Source: Lampris incognitus
Lineage: Eukaryota; Chordata; Actinopteri; Lampriformes; Lampridae
Direction of reading: 5' to 3'
DNA: 64,000 nt
Assembly (NCBI RefSeq): GCF_029633865.1
Contig: NC_079230.1
Coordinates: 27,466,078-27,530,077 of the forward strand
A program made the translations under genes and the position numbers. Below the pieces are notes generated by a model, which was not told the origin of the DNA, did not search any database, and saw only the letters and a list, made by a program, of their open reading frames with translations. Within the stretch, counting starts at the first letter, position 1. Each line of letters opens with the position of its first letter. This document shows, piece by piece, positions 1-12,200 of the stretch.

Positions 1-250
1 ATTATTAATGGCTGCCGAAAATTCAAATCTCCTGCAAGCAAAATGCAGAGAAAAGTCAAACATTGTTAAGTGCATCCAGTGCATTTCAGCTTCAAGCGAA
101 GCCTGTCTGTCAGATGTACGACTATTTTATAGATGAACAGCTTAATGGTAAGTATTCTCAAGATGTTCTTTTTCCACAACTCGTAACTTTCCTACTGCAG
201 TGTCAAGATGGACTTAATGTTTTGCTAAGCCTGTGTATTCAAAACATCTC
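1..250 (-). other. probable tinf2 3' untranslated region
   Basis: Sequence immediately after the tinf2 stop codon on the minus strand. It is AT-rich and has no convincing coding potential; open frames across it on the plus strand are antisense to the tinf2 last exon. The 3' end of the transcript probably lies outside the window. Confidence 0.4.
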
Positions 251-3200
251 TTACTCTTTATCGTCTAAGCTAGGAAGTTCCAACTCAAGTCTCCTGAGGT
301 TCACTCTTATGTTTCTTCTTATCACAGGTGTGTCAGGTAACTCCCTGGTGTTGTCCTGCAACTGCAAATCCTCCTCAGTGCTCTCCACGTTGTTACAAAC
401 TTGACTCGGTGTGAGCCGGCTAATGAGAACTCTGGGCTGCCGGTATAGACAGGACATCAAAATTGGGGAGAGGGCCAGATTTTCTGGTAGCTGCAGCCCT
501 TCCAGATCCATCTGGGGTGAATGGGTTCCATTGTTCTCGCTGTCGGACTCCCTGTCGCTGCTCACATGCCTTTTCCGCCTTTTCTTCCTGTTTATGTTGG
601 TCATAATCATCTCCTCCTCCTCAGATTCACTTTCTTTTCTCTCAGTCTGCTTGTATTTCGTTACTTGACCTCTGTTTGGTGTGACGCTCTCAGTTATGAG
701 TTGTTCATCGTGCTCGCTCATCTCTTCCTGTCTGGAGTCCTGCCTCGGTTTGACCCGAGTAAATTTTGAGCTACCTGGCATTTCCAGTTCCTCATCTGTT
801 GAATCTTGTGAGTTTGCCAGGAGGTCACTCCTCGACTTTGTTGTATTGGTCGAAATCATGACCGGCACATCCTCACTGGATATTTGCCTAATTACTGGCT
901 TTATTAACACTGTCTGGTCTCTTGTTTCTGCCTGACTGGTCTCTGGCGCTGGACTGGACACATCAGGCTCACCCACAGACTGCGCTTCAGATCCGCTTGA
1001 TTGATTTGAAGGAACATTTCCGGAGGGTGGGAGAGAAAGTGAGGTCAGGATGGAGTCCCCCAATCCTGGAGGGAGGGATGCTGTGAAAAGCATAGAGAGA
1101 AAGAAAGTTAAAACTCTTGAATTAGATAATTTAAAAATGTTACCCGGCCCACTGCAAAAACCTTGCTGCCATAAAATTATAAGTAGAAAACTACTTATTA
1201 ATATCAAAGAAGGTTCAATCAGTTCATCTGGATACGTTTATTGACAGATATATTTCATCACTCACCTAAGTGACACCTTCAGTCTAAAATGACTGCATGT
1301 ATCCCCACCCCTTATAAACAACACAGTATATAAAATGCAACTTGACTGATTGGTTGACTGATTGCACAACGACCGAAACCAACGACCTGTTTCACATGCA
1401 AATATGAGTATGACCATTAACTAGAGCAGGGATAGGCAACATGGTCCAGAAAGGTTCGGTGTGGGTGCAGGGGATTGTTCCAACCAAGCAGTTACACATC
1501 TGATTCTACAGATCAACCAATAGTCTTTTTCCAACCAAGCAGTTACACACCTGATTCTATTAGTGAACCAATAGTCGTTGCTAAGGACCTTGATTTGTAG
1601 ACTCAGGTGTGTAACTCCTTGGTTGGAACAAAGACCTGCACCCACACTGGACCTTTCTGGACCATGTTGCCTATCCCTGAACTAGAGTTTCAATGGCCAT
1701 GTGTACTATTAACAGAGGATCTGGGAATGTTTGCAATCACAACATTGTAAGATGGCATAACTGAAGATGGCGGCGCACACTCACGTTTGCAGTGGCTTCA
1801 CCCAGTACCAACTATGCAGTGTGTTTGTCCATGTCTACGTCTAAGTTTGTGTTATCATGTAAAGTTTTTACTCTGCTCTTCGGTTATTTATTTATTTTTG
1901 AGGAGAGCTAGTGTTGGATCGGCTGCGAGAGCTTCATCTGCTGCATCCTGTGGACGGCCCTGCTTGGAGCTATGCCCGAGAGGAAACACCGAGGCGGCCA
2001 GGCGGCAACCTCACCTAGCATTGACTGTGCAGTGGTTTTGTCTGCGTCTGTGTCATTGTGTGGAGTGCGGGGGAGGTGTGTCGAAGGTGTCTGGCTGGGA
2101 GAGCTGGCATTGAATCGGCTGAGGGAGCTTGGGCTGCTGGCGTCCTGTGGGCCCAAGAACCACGGCCTTGCCTGGAGCAGCGCCCAGGACGCGGAAGCGG
2201 TGCAGCTAAGCTAATTGCTAGCCCATGCAGACCTGCAGTTCCGACAGTCATCCTGGCTGGCGTTCATTATCTGGGCAGCGGAATTTTTGGACTCTATTGC
2301 ACTGAACAGACTGTGTAGTTAACTGTTTGTGTTTTGTTTTTTTGTGCTTTGTTTACTGTTTTTGGAAATTTGGGTATGTTTTTATCTTTTGTGTTGCACT
2401 GCTGTGGGCTGGGTGAAACGATATTTCGTTTCTTTTGTGTCAAGTGCACGATAGAAATGACAATAAATTTTTCTTGATTCTTGAAATGGTCTGTTGTTCC
2501 ACAGCCAGGACGGAATCCGCATTGTTCCTCCTGGATCCGAGGTTCAACAATCGGTCGGAGCCTCCTTTCCAGTACCCTAGAGTAGACTTTCCCAATGAGA
2601 CTGAGCAGTGTGATGCCCTGATAATTGGAGCACACCCTCCAGTCCCCTTTTTTAAATACGGGAACCACCACCCCAGTCTGCCACTCCACAGGTACTGTCC
2701 CGGACCTCCACGCAACACTGAAGAGGTGTGTCAGCCAAGACAGCCCAACAATGTTCAGAAGCTTCAGCATCTCAGGGCGACTCTCATTCACACCCGGCGC
2801 CTTGCCATCGAGCAGTTTCTTAATTTCCTCAGAGACCTCTGCCAGGGATATGGGTGGGACTTCCCCCAAATCTTCAGACTCTAGCTCCTAAACCGAGGAC
2901 GTGTTAGCAAGATTCAGGAGCTCCTCAAATTGTTTTTTCCATCACCCGACAACATCCCCAGTCCAGGTCAGCAGTTTCCCTCCCCGGCTGAACACAGCCT
3001 GAGTCAAGCCCTGCTTCCCGTTTCTGAGTCACCGGATGGTTTGGCAAAACTTCCTCGAGGCCAACCGAAAGCCCTCCTCCATAGCCTCGCCGAATTCCTC
3101 CAACACCCATATTGTTTCTTCTGCAATTGCCGAAGCCGCAGGCCTTCTGCCCTCCCAGTACCTGTCTGTTGCTTCAGGAAACCCCTGGGCCAACCAAGCC

Positions 3201-6200
3201 CGAAAGATTCAAGATCCTTTATTGTTATGTCTCATTATACAAGCACAAGAGAGTAAAATTCTTGTGTTTCGGCTCCTCAACCCTGCAGCACAATAGCAAT
3301 AAAATAACAAAACAAAACAAAAAAGCATTAATAATACTAAACAGTGTCTGGTGTATTTAAGGTGCTGAGTGTATGTAGGCTCTGTCTTAATAAATGTGCA
3401 TATGTGTATGTAGTTGTTTGCCTATTTGTATGTGTTTGTGTATGCCAAGCTACGTGTGCATGTGTGTGCGCGCACGCGTCTGTGTAAATTGATGATCCGC
3501 TGAAGACCATGGGTCAGTACCAGCCAGTCTGGCAACAGGCTCAGTATCTTTAATGTTCTTTCTTCAAAAGCCTGGTTGCTTGGTGGAAATAGCTGTTCCG
3601 GACGGAGCCTACTGGTATAGGCTTTGAGGCTGCAGTACCACTTGCCTGACGGTGGCAGCTGGAACAGTCCGTAGTTGGGGTGGCTGGGGTCTTTGATAAT
3701 CCTACGGGCTTTGCTGACACAACGTCCATTGTATATGTACTGGATGGAGAGAAACTCACATCCACTGATGTCCTGGGCCATCCATACAACCCTCTGCAGC
3801 ATTTTGTGATTGTGGGCAGTACAGTTCCTATGCCAGGCGGTGATGCATCCAGTCAGGACAATCTCAGTTGTGCCTCTGTAGAAGGCCCATAGAATCTTGG
3901 GCCCCATGGTGAACTTCTTCAGTCGCCTGAGGTGAAAGAGGCTAGTATGTTCATCCCAGGTGAGGTCCTCAGTATTGTGGACACCGAGGAACTTAAAGCT
4001 CTTGACTCTCTCTACAGCAGTCCCATTGATGGTGATGGGGTCCAGCCTACCCCCTCTCTTCCTGTAGTCCACAATCCGCTCCTTGGTTTTGTCTATAACA
4101 TTGAGACCGTCTCCCTACCCTGCTGTATTGCTCCCAAGCTCTCCTCTCCTAAATGTGTGAATCACAATAATCTAGTAATTATTCCTACCACTGGTAGTGG
4201 TGAAATGTGCAACAAAGTACCTAATAATCTACAGAACCAAACAGCTAATGTTATCAAGAATGTGACCACATATCGTCCAAAGCGTTGGTTGCCAAAACTG
4301 TCAACAAGGTGTCTAATCCCAATTAATCTTTCACCTATTGGTAGGCTCTAAAGTTCTGCCTACTAATGATCACTTCCACAAGATGCTTAAATTTGGTTTC
4401 ATAAATATGAGATCACTGTCTACCAAAGCCTTACTAATAAATGATCTGATTCTTGAACATAGTTTCGATATGATTGAGTTATGTGAAACATGGCTGTAAC
4501 CAAATGTTTTCCTTCCCTTAAATGAAGTGTTCCCCACCTGACTATACTTATGCCCATGTAGCTCCGGCAAATAAACAAGGTGGGGCTGTTGCCTTAATAT
4601 ATAAATCTACTAGAAGAACCCCGCTACAATGTTGCGGTTTGGTTATCCACCCGTCTAAATCTCCCTCCTCTTAATCCTGCCAGCCAACCGCCTTCCCCCT
4701 GCCCCTAACCCCCCTCCACTCAACTCCCTCCCCCAAATGCTCAGAATCATCTGAAATGCCGAGAAAAGTGGTTTTTAGCCATTTTTAGAAAAATGCATAT
4801 TTTGCATATTTATGCATAATTATGCATAATTTTAATTTTCTGGGATTTTTCCCTTACGCTCTGTGACAATACCTACCACCTCCAAAAAGAATTAGGATCA
4901 TAAATGCTTTAGTTTTCTGTCCCGCTATCTACACTATCACACACACACACTAACACCACACACATTCCGAAAATATATGAGTAGATTTTCAATCTGACTT
5001 CTAGTCTCGAATCTACATTCCAGTCTTTTGAGTCTCTTGTTCTTAGTTCATCTCCCTCAGCCATGAATAGACTCGGCTCAGTCCAAATTGTGATACTCTT
5101 AACGGCCTCCTGGCTGTTACTCGTTATTGCTTGAAGAATTTGGAGAATTTGTCCCAGGCCTTGTTACTCACTCCGATGAGATTCTAATTCTTGGTGATTT
5201 CAATATTCATCTGAATAAGGCTGCTGATCCTCTAAGTAAAGCCTTTCTGGCACTAGTTGATACTTTTGGGTTCGCCCAGTTTGTTCAAGGGTCAACTCAT
5301 TGCAGTGGTAACGCCCTTGATTTGGTTTTATCTAAAGGGATAGCCGTTTCTGATCTGAATGTCTTGCCAACCACATCTGCTGTGTCAGATCATGTTCTCA
5401 TCAAATTTGAAGCTTTATTGGCCTGTCCCAGTTAATGTCAGCACAGATGTAATTGCAACTCACCATATTGGTTCCTCCACTGTAGCTGCATTTGGCCAGC
5501 AGCTGCCTGAATCCTGGCTCCTTTCACTTTGGTAACTGACTGTTGAAAATCTCACTAGTGACTTAAATGTGGCCCTCTCTAGTCTCCTCGATTCAGTTAC
5601 ACCTCTCACTACCAGAGCTAGGCGACTAAAGAGGCCTAAACCCTGGTTTGATGATGAGACACATGCTCTGCAGGAGACTGGAACGTAAATGGCGAAAATC
5701 AAAATTGGAAGTTTTTTTTACCCATCGTGGCATGGGTGTTTATTGAAATACAAGCATGCTTTATCTGCTGCAAAAACAGCGCATCTCTCTCACTAATAAA
5801 TATTAATAAACATAACCCCAGAGTTCTCTTTGACACTGTATCTAAACTTACTAAAAAGCAGCCGTCTATTAGCTGCTCACCATTCACAGCCCATGAATTT
5901 CTAGATTTTTTCTGCAATAAGGTTGATGAGATCTTAATCAAAATTAGTTCTTCAACTCCATCTACTCCTGCAGACCCTGTCTTACTAAATTCATATCTAC
6001 ACAAGTCACTGACAGTCCCAGATATCTCGCTTGATACTTTGACTAAGTTAGTGTCAGCTTCTAAACCAACTGCTTGCCTACTTGATCCTTTACCAGCAAA
6101 ACTTTTTAAAGACCTCTGGCCTTTTCTTGGACCTACAATGCTAGACATTGTTATTTATCACTTACTACTGGCATTGTTCCCAGCAATTTTAAGACAGCCG

Positions 6201-9200
6201 CGGTTAAACCTCTACTTAAAAAAACGCACTTCGATCCAGCATCTCTTAATAACTATCGACCAGTCTCTAATCTTCCATTCTTCTCTAAAGTACTAGAGAG
6301 AGTTGTGTATCAACAACTTTCGACCCATATAAAAGAAAACCATCTATATGAACCTTTTCAGTCAGCTTTCAGGCCCCGTCACTCCACTGAACTGCTCTCA
6401 CCAGAGTGGTGAATGATCTTTTACTAGCTATAGACTCTGATTCCACTTCTGTGCTTCTACTACTGGACCTCAGTGCAGCCTAGCCTTTGACACCATTGAT
6501 GACTGTATACTATTAGATAGATGACATTGTAATTTTGGAGTCTCTGGCTTACCTCTCTCTCGGCTTAAGTACTACTTATCTGGAAGAACACATTGTGTCT
6601 GCTATAGTAATATTATATCAAAATTTTCTGATGTTAAATATGGTGAGCTTCAGGGCTCAGTTCTTGGCCCTCTACTTTTCTCTCTTTACATTACACCTCT
6701 TGGTCAAATTATACGCAGTTATGGAATAAATTTCCATTGCTATGCTGATGATACTCAGCTATATGTGCCTATAAAGGCTGATGATCATACTCAAAGGAAT
6801 ACTTAGAGGCCTGCTTGGCTACTGTGAAAAACTGGATGTCACTTAACTTTCTGCTTTTAAACTTGGATAAAACCGAGATGCTGGTCATTGGCCCTGCTAG
6901 ACACAGACATCAATTTGATCAAGTAATGATAACAATCGACAACTCTGTGGTTTCACAAAGTGTGGCAGCCAAAAATCTTGGTGTTACGTTTGATCCCAGC
7001 CTTTCCTTTGATAAGCACATTAAAGAAATCACCAAGACTGCCTTTTTTCCACTTACGTAACATAGCTAAAATTCGGTCTTTTCTCTCCATGGCTGACGCA
7101 GAGACTCTAATACATGCATTTGTTTCATCCAGACTTGATTACTGTAATGTTCTGTTTTCATGTCTGCCACATGCTAGTTCTAAAAGTCTTCAGATGGTTC
7201 AGAATGCTGCTGCTAGAATCCTAACTAAAACTAGGAAATTTGACCATATTACACCAATTCTTGCCTCCCTTCACTGGCTTCCTATCCATGTTAGATCAGA
7301 ATACAAGGTGCTTCTGCTGACTTATAAAATCCTAAATGGGCTTGCCCCATCTTATCCGTCTGATCTCCTTAAACCGTACATTCCATCTCGAGCTCTTCGC
7401 TCTCAAAATACAGGGCTCCCATGTATACCCAAAGTTAAAAAGAAGTCAGCTGGTGGCAGGGCCTATTTCTATCGGGCCCCGTTCTTGTGGGATAACCTGC
7501 CTGCTGCCATCAGACAACCAGAGTCTGTCGAGTCCTTTAAATCAAAACTTAAAACTCGTCTTTTTGCCTTAGCTTACAATTAGTTGCCTTTAAGTTGAGT
7601 GCTTCACAACCTGTACTGCATGGCGGGTCGGTTTCCGTCTCTGAATTTACCAAGCACTGTTCTGCAGACTAGATTATAGAGTATAGATTATGACTAGTTG
7701 ATGACTTAATTGATTACGACTAATGACTATTGCAAACCGTTCTCTTCTCTCACATGTCTTTTCTCTCTCTCTGAATGATGTATTCTCCTTTCTCTTTTTC
7801 TGTGTGTGAATGGTGTCATGTGAGTCTCCCTTGTGTGCACTCGCAGTTGGTTCTCCTCCAGGTCTCTGTGGTAATGGTGGTTGCCACTTGGCCGCTGCCT
7901 GGCATTCCGCTCTTCACAATTTTTTTTACATGATGATGCTGGTCGCGTGGCTTGGGTCCTGGACTGTTCCGATGGCATCGGGATGCTGCTTGGCATCCTG
8001 TGCATCATATTCTTCATAAATCTTATAAGTCCATTATAATTCTGTTATCCTCTTTCAATTTTATATTATGTAAATTGCGTAAACACATCTATTGCATGCT
8101 GTCCGTCTTGGGAGAGAGAGATCCCTCCTCTGTTGCTCTCCCTGAGGTTTCTTCCTATTTTTTCTCCGTTAAAGTTTATTTTTTTTATTTTATTTTTTTA
8201 GGGAGTTGTTCCTTATCCGATGAGAGGGTCTAAGGACAGGGTGTTGTGTTGCTGTTAAGCCCACTGAGGAAAATTTGTAATTTGTGATATTGGGCTATAC
8301 AAATAAAATTGATTTAATTTGATTTAACATTGAGAGAGGTTATTCTCCTGGCACCACTTTGTTAGACAGTTGACCTCTCTCCTGTATGCTGTCTTGTCAT
8401 CATTGGTGATCAGGCCCATCACTGTCGTGTCGTCAGTGAACTTTATCACCAAGTTGGAGCTATGTGTGGCCACGCAGTCATGGGTGTACAGGGAGCAGAG
8501 GAAAGGACTCAGGACGCAGCCCTGGGGGGCTCCTGTGTTGAGGGTCAGAGGTGTTGGGAGCCCTGGCGTCGGCTCGACGGGAAGTACAAGATCCAGCTGC
8601 ACAGGCTGGGGTTGAATCCTAAGTTCCCGAACTTGGTGTTCAGTCTGGAGGGGACAATGGTGTTGAATGCTGAGCTGTAGTCCACAAACAGCATTCTCAC
8701 ATCGGAGTTCCTTTTCTACAGGTGGGTGAGAGCGGTATGGAGTGTAGTGGTTATTGCGTCATCAGTGGATCCATTTTGTCGATAGGCAAATTGGTGGGGG
8801 TCAAGAGTGGGCGATAACATGATACAGATTAGAGCCTTAACAAGCTTCTCAAAGCATTTACTCACTATGGGAGTGAGGGCAACAGGACGCCAATCATTCA
8901 AGAATGTTACCTTGGTCTTCTTCAGCACCAGCACACTGAATGATGATGTAAAGCAGAAGGGGACTACACACAGGGAAAGGAAGAGGTTGAGAATATCTGT
9001 GAAGACACCAGCCAGCTGCACTGCGCACGCTCTGATCACCTGGCCTGGAATGCCACCCGGACCGGCCGCTTTGTGGGTGTTCACACGCATGAACGACCTG
9101 CGCACGTCGGACTCGGCGATGGCCAGTGCGCTGTTCATATCGGCAGCGGTGAGGGCTTCTCCCAGGAGGTTGGTGTCAAAAACCTCAAACCGAACGTAAA

Positions 9201-12200
9201 AACTATTAAGCTCATCCGGGAGGGACGCAGCGGTGTTGGCTGTGCTGCCGAGTCTCCCTTTCAAGTCTGACATTGTGTTTAATCCCTGCCAAATGTTACG
9301 TGGGTTGTTAGCACTTAGTTGTTCCTCAACCTTCTTGCTGTATTCTTGTTTGGCTGCTTTGATCGCTTTCCAGAGATCATAGAGGGCTTTCTTCTTCTCC
9401 GCTTCCTTTCCTAAGGCCTCATTCTTCAGCCTGACAGCTTACCTCACCGCTGGTGACAACCAGCAGGCTCTTAGGTTGCCAACTCAACAGGCACCCATGA
9501 CCTTATGACCACAGCTCCTCCCTGCCCTGCCACATCTCCAATAGAGGCTTTGAACATGGCCCACTCAGACTCCATGTCCCCAGCCTCCCTTAGGATAAAC
9601 GAGAACTTCTTCCAGAAGTGGGAGTTGAAGACCTCACGAAGAGGGGCCTCCGCCAGACATTCCCAGTTCACCCTCACTACACGTTTGGGTTTGCCATGTC
9701 TATCCGGCAGCCTTCCCCGCCATCTGATCCAACTCACCACCAGGTGGTGATCCGTTGACAGCTCTGCTCCTCTCTTCACCCAAGTGTCCAAAACATACGG
9801 CCGCAGATCTGATGATACAACCACAAAATCTATCATCGATCTTCGGTCTAAGGTGTTCTGGTACCAAGCACACTTATGAACTACCTTGTGTTCAAACATG
9901 GTGTTTGTTATGGCCAATCCATGACTCGCACAGAAGTCCAATAACAAGGCACCGCTCAGGTTCCGATCGGGAAGGCCATGCCTCCCAATCACACCCCTCC
10001 AGGTATATCCATTGTTGCCCACGTAAGCATTGTAGTCCCCCAGCAGAACTAACTATAGAGTCCCCAGGCGAAACCCTATCCAGAACACCACCCAGAGACT
10101 CCAAGGCCAGATACTCCAAACTGCTTTTCGGTGCATAAGCACACACAACAGTCAGAGCCTTCCCCCCCAGCGACTTGCAGTCGTATAGAAGTGACCCTCT
10201 CATTCCCTGGGAAGAACTTCAACACGGCGGCGCTCAACCAGGGGCTTGAAGGTATCCCCACACCCGCCCGGCGCCCGTCACCATGGCCATCTCCAGAAAA
10301 GTAAAGAGCCAGCCCCTCTCCAGGAATTTGGTACCAGAGTCCATGCTTTTTGTGAAGGTGAACCCAACGATATCGAGTTGGTACACCTCCACCTACCGCA
10401 CCTGCTAAGGCTCCTTCCCTGAGAGTTGACATTCCACATCCACATCCCAAGGACCAGTCTGCGATGCCGGAAGTCGGCACGCCCCAGTCCCTGCCTTTGC
10501 CTGTCGCCCAGTCTGCACGGCACCCTACCCCAATGTTCATCCCTGCAGGTGGTGGGTCCACGGGGTGGTGGCTCCATGTTGTTTTTTCGGGCTGGTTCCG
10601 ACTGGGCCCCATGGGCCAAGGCCCAGCCACTCACCAGCGAGGTCCCTTCCCAGGTCTGGCTCCAGGAGTGGGCCATAGTTTCCCTTTTCCAGGCGAGGTG
10701 CTGTGGCTCTGCCGTTTTAAATTCATCAGGTTTCTTGGGACTTGCTCTTAGTCTGGCCCCTTACCTGGGACAAATTTGCCTTGGGAGACCCTACCAGGAG
10801 CTATTGCCCATGACAACACAGCTCCCAGGGTCAGCGGGTCACCCAAACCCCTCCACCACGTTAAGGTGGCAATTCTCAGAGGAGCTACCAGAGAGTGAAT
10901 GGAGATACTTGTGATAAGAAGCAATGCTTATACAAAATCCTACCACCGCAAAATACTACTGCTTTTGTCCAAAGAGTAGTGCAAAGTCAACAAAAATCCA
11001 AAACTCCTCAATCTCCTACTGAAATCCTGTTATCATACACAAGATTAGGGCTGAATTGTACACGACATGTGAATGAGGCATGAATTTAACATAGCCCACT
11101 TATATAACTCTAGTTAGCCATTGTCAGGGAGGAAAGATAATGAGGATAGCTGAAAGATGACTGGTACATAATACCAGAAAGTCGAATCAATTCATCTGGA
11201 CAAAACATTTAGTGGGAAAAACATTTCATCACTCATCTAAGCGACCTCTTCAGTCTAAACTGACTGCAGGTCTTCCCAAAATACAGTGGCATAACGACCA
11301 AAAATTATGGGTTTCATATACAAATTGCCATGACCATTAACTATAGTTAGTTGCAACAGCTGCAATCACAGCATTGAAAAATGGCAACAGATGTACTTTT
11401 AGGCCCCTCCCCTCGGTTAAGGGATGGTCTTTCCCTCTTCACACAGAGGCATAAGAGTACATCTGTCCCCACCTTACAATGCTGTGATTGCAACTATTTC
11501 CCAATCCATGAATAGTACACATGGTCATTGTAACTTAAGTTAATGGTCACAGGAAGTTGACTCAGTTCATCTGGACACAACGTTTATTAAGAGAGAAACG
11601 TTTCATCACTCATCTACGTAACTATGAAATGTCTCAATAAACGTTGTGTTCCGATGAACTGATTCAACTTTCTGCGATTTTCTTACCTGGATTATTGAGC
11701 ATGGATAAAGACATTTAGTTAATGGTCACAGCAATTTGCATATGAAACCTATCGTTGGTTTCGGTCATTATGCAATTGTGCTGTTTATAATGTTAGAGGA
11801 TACCGGCAGTCAGCTGAGACTGACGAAGTCACTTGGATTAGTGATGAAATGTTTCTCCATCTGAACGTTGTATCCAGAGGAACTGATTCAATTTTCTGGG
11901 ATTTCCTTACCTGGATTATTGAGCATGCATCAAGACATTGATACATAATATTCATATAATCTACAAGCTGCAGCAATGATGAAAGTTGATGGTGAATTTT
12001 TGAATGAGGGAAAACGATCTACTTTGTTTTACCAGCTGTTTCTAGATGGCCGAGACAGATCTGGTGCTGCAGGAGGATGTTCAGGAGCTGAGGCTGGGTG
12101 GCTGCCCGTGCACATTCCTCCAGGACAGGAGGGGCACAACTCAGCCAAGACACTGTCTGGAATTCCAGAGAGGCAGCAGTCAAATAAATATGCATCAATA

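Larger units (their letters stand above)
3211..9420 (-). mobile_element. Rex1/CR1-like LINE, split by an L2 insertion
   Basis: Two minus-strand pieces, 9420-8336 and 4095-3211, form one non-LTR element. The upstream piece encodes [33 protein letters not shown] and [11 protein letters not shown], with the catalytic box written FTDD instead of FADD. The downstream piece continues at [33 protein letters not shown] and [13 protein letters not shown], ending in a 3' tail (ATTCAAGATCCTTTATTG on the plus strand). 5'-truncated, with stops and frameshifts, so dead. It is itself inserted in LINE family B. Confidence 0.8.

Noticed and set aside
251-1207. Independent 318-residue secreted-looking protein (hydrophobic N-terminus)
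   Set aside because: The first 42 codons are intron; a clean acceptor at 1080 joins the rest in phase to tinf2 exon 6.
2294-2884. Protein-coding genes encoding reverse transcriptase-like proteins (also 3422-4072, 6960-7583, 29407-30434, 58879-59664)
   Set aside because: All are truncated or frameshifted LINE fragments, repeated within the window; treated as mobile elements.
10076-10914. Open frames on both strands at 10.1-10.9 kb as host exons
   Set aside because: The minus strand matches the 5' endonuclease portion and leader of LINE family B; plus-strand frames are antisense shadows.
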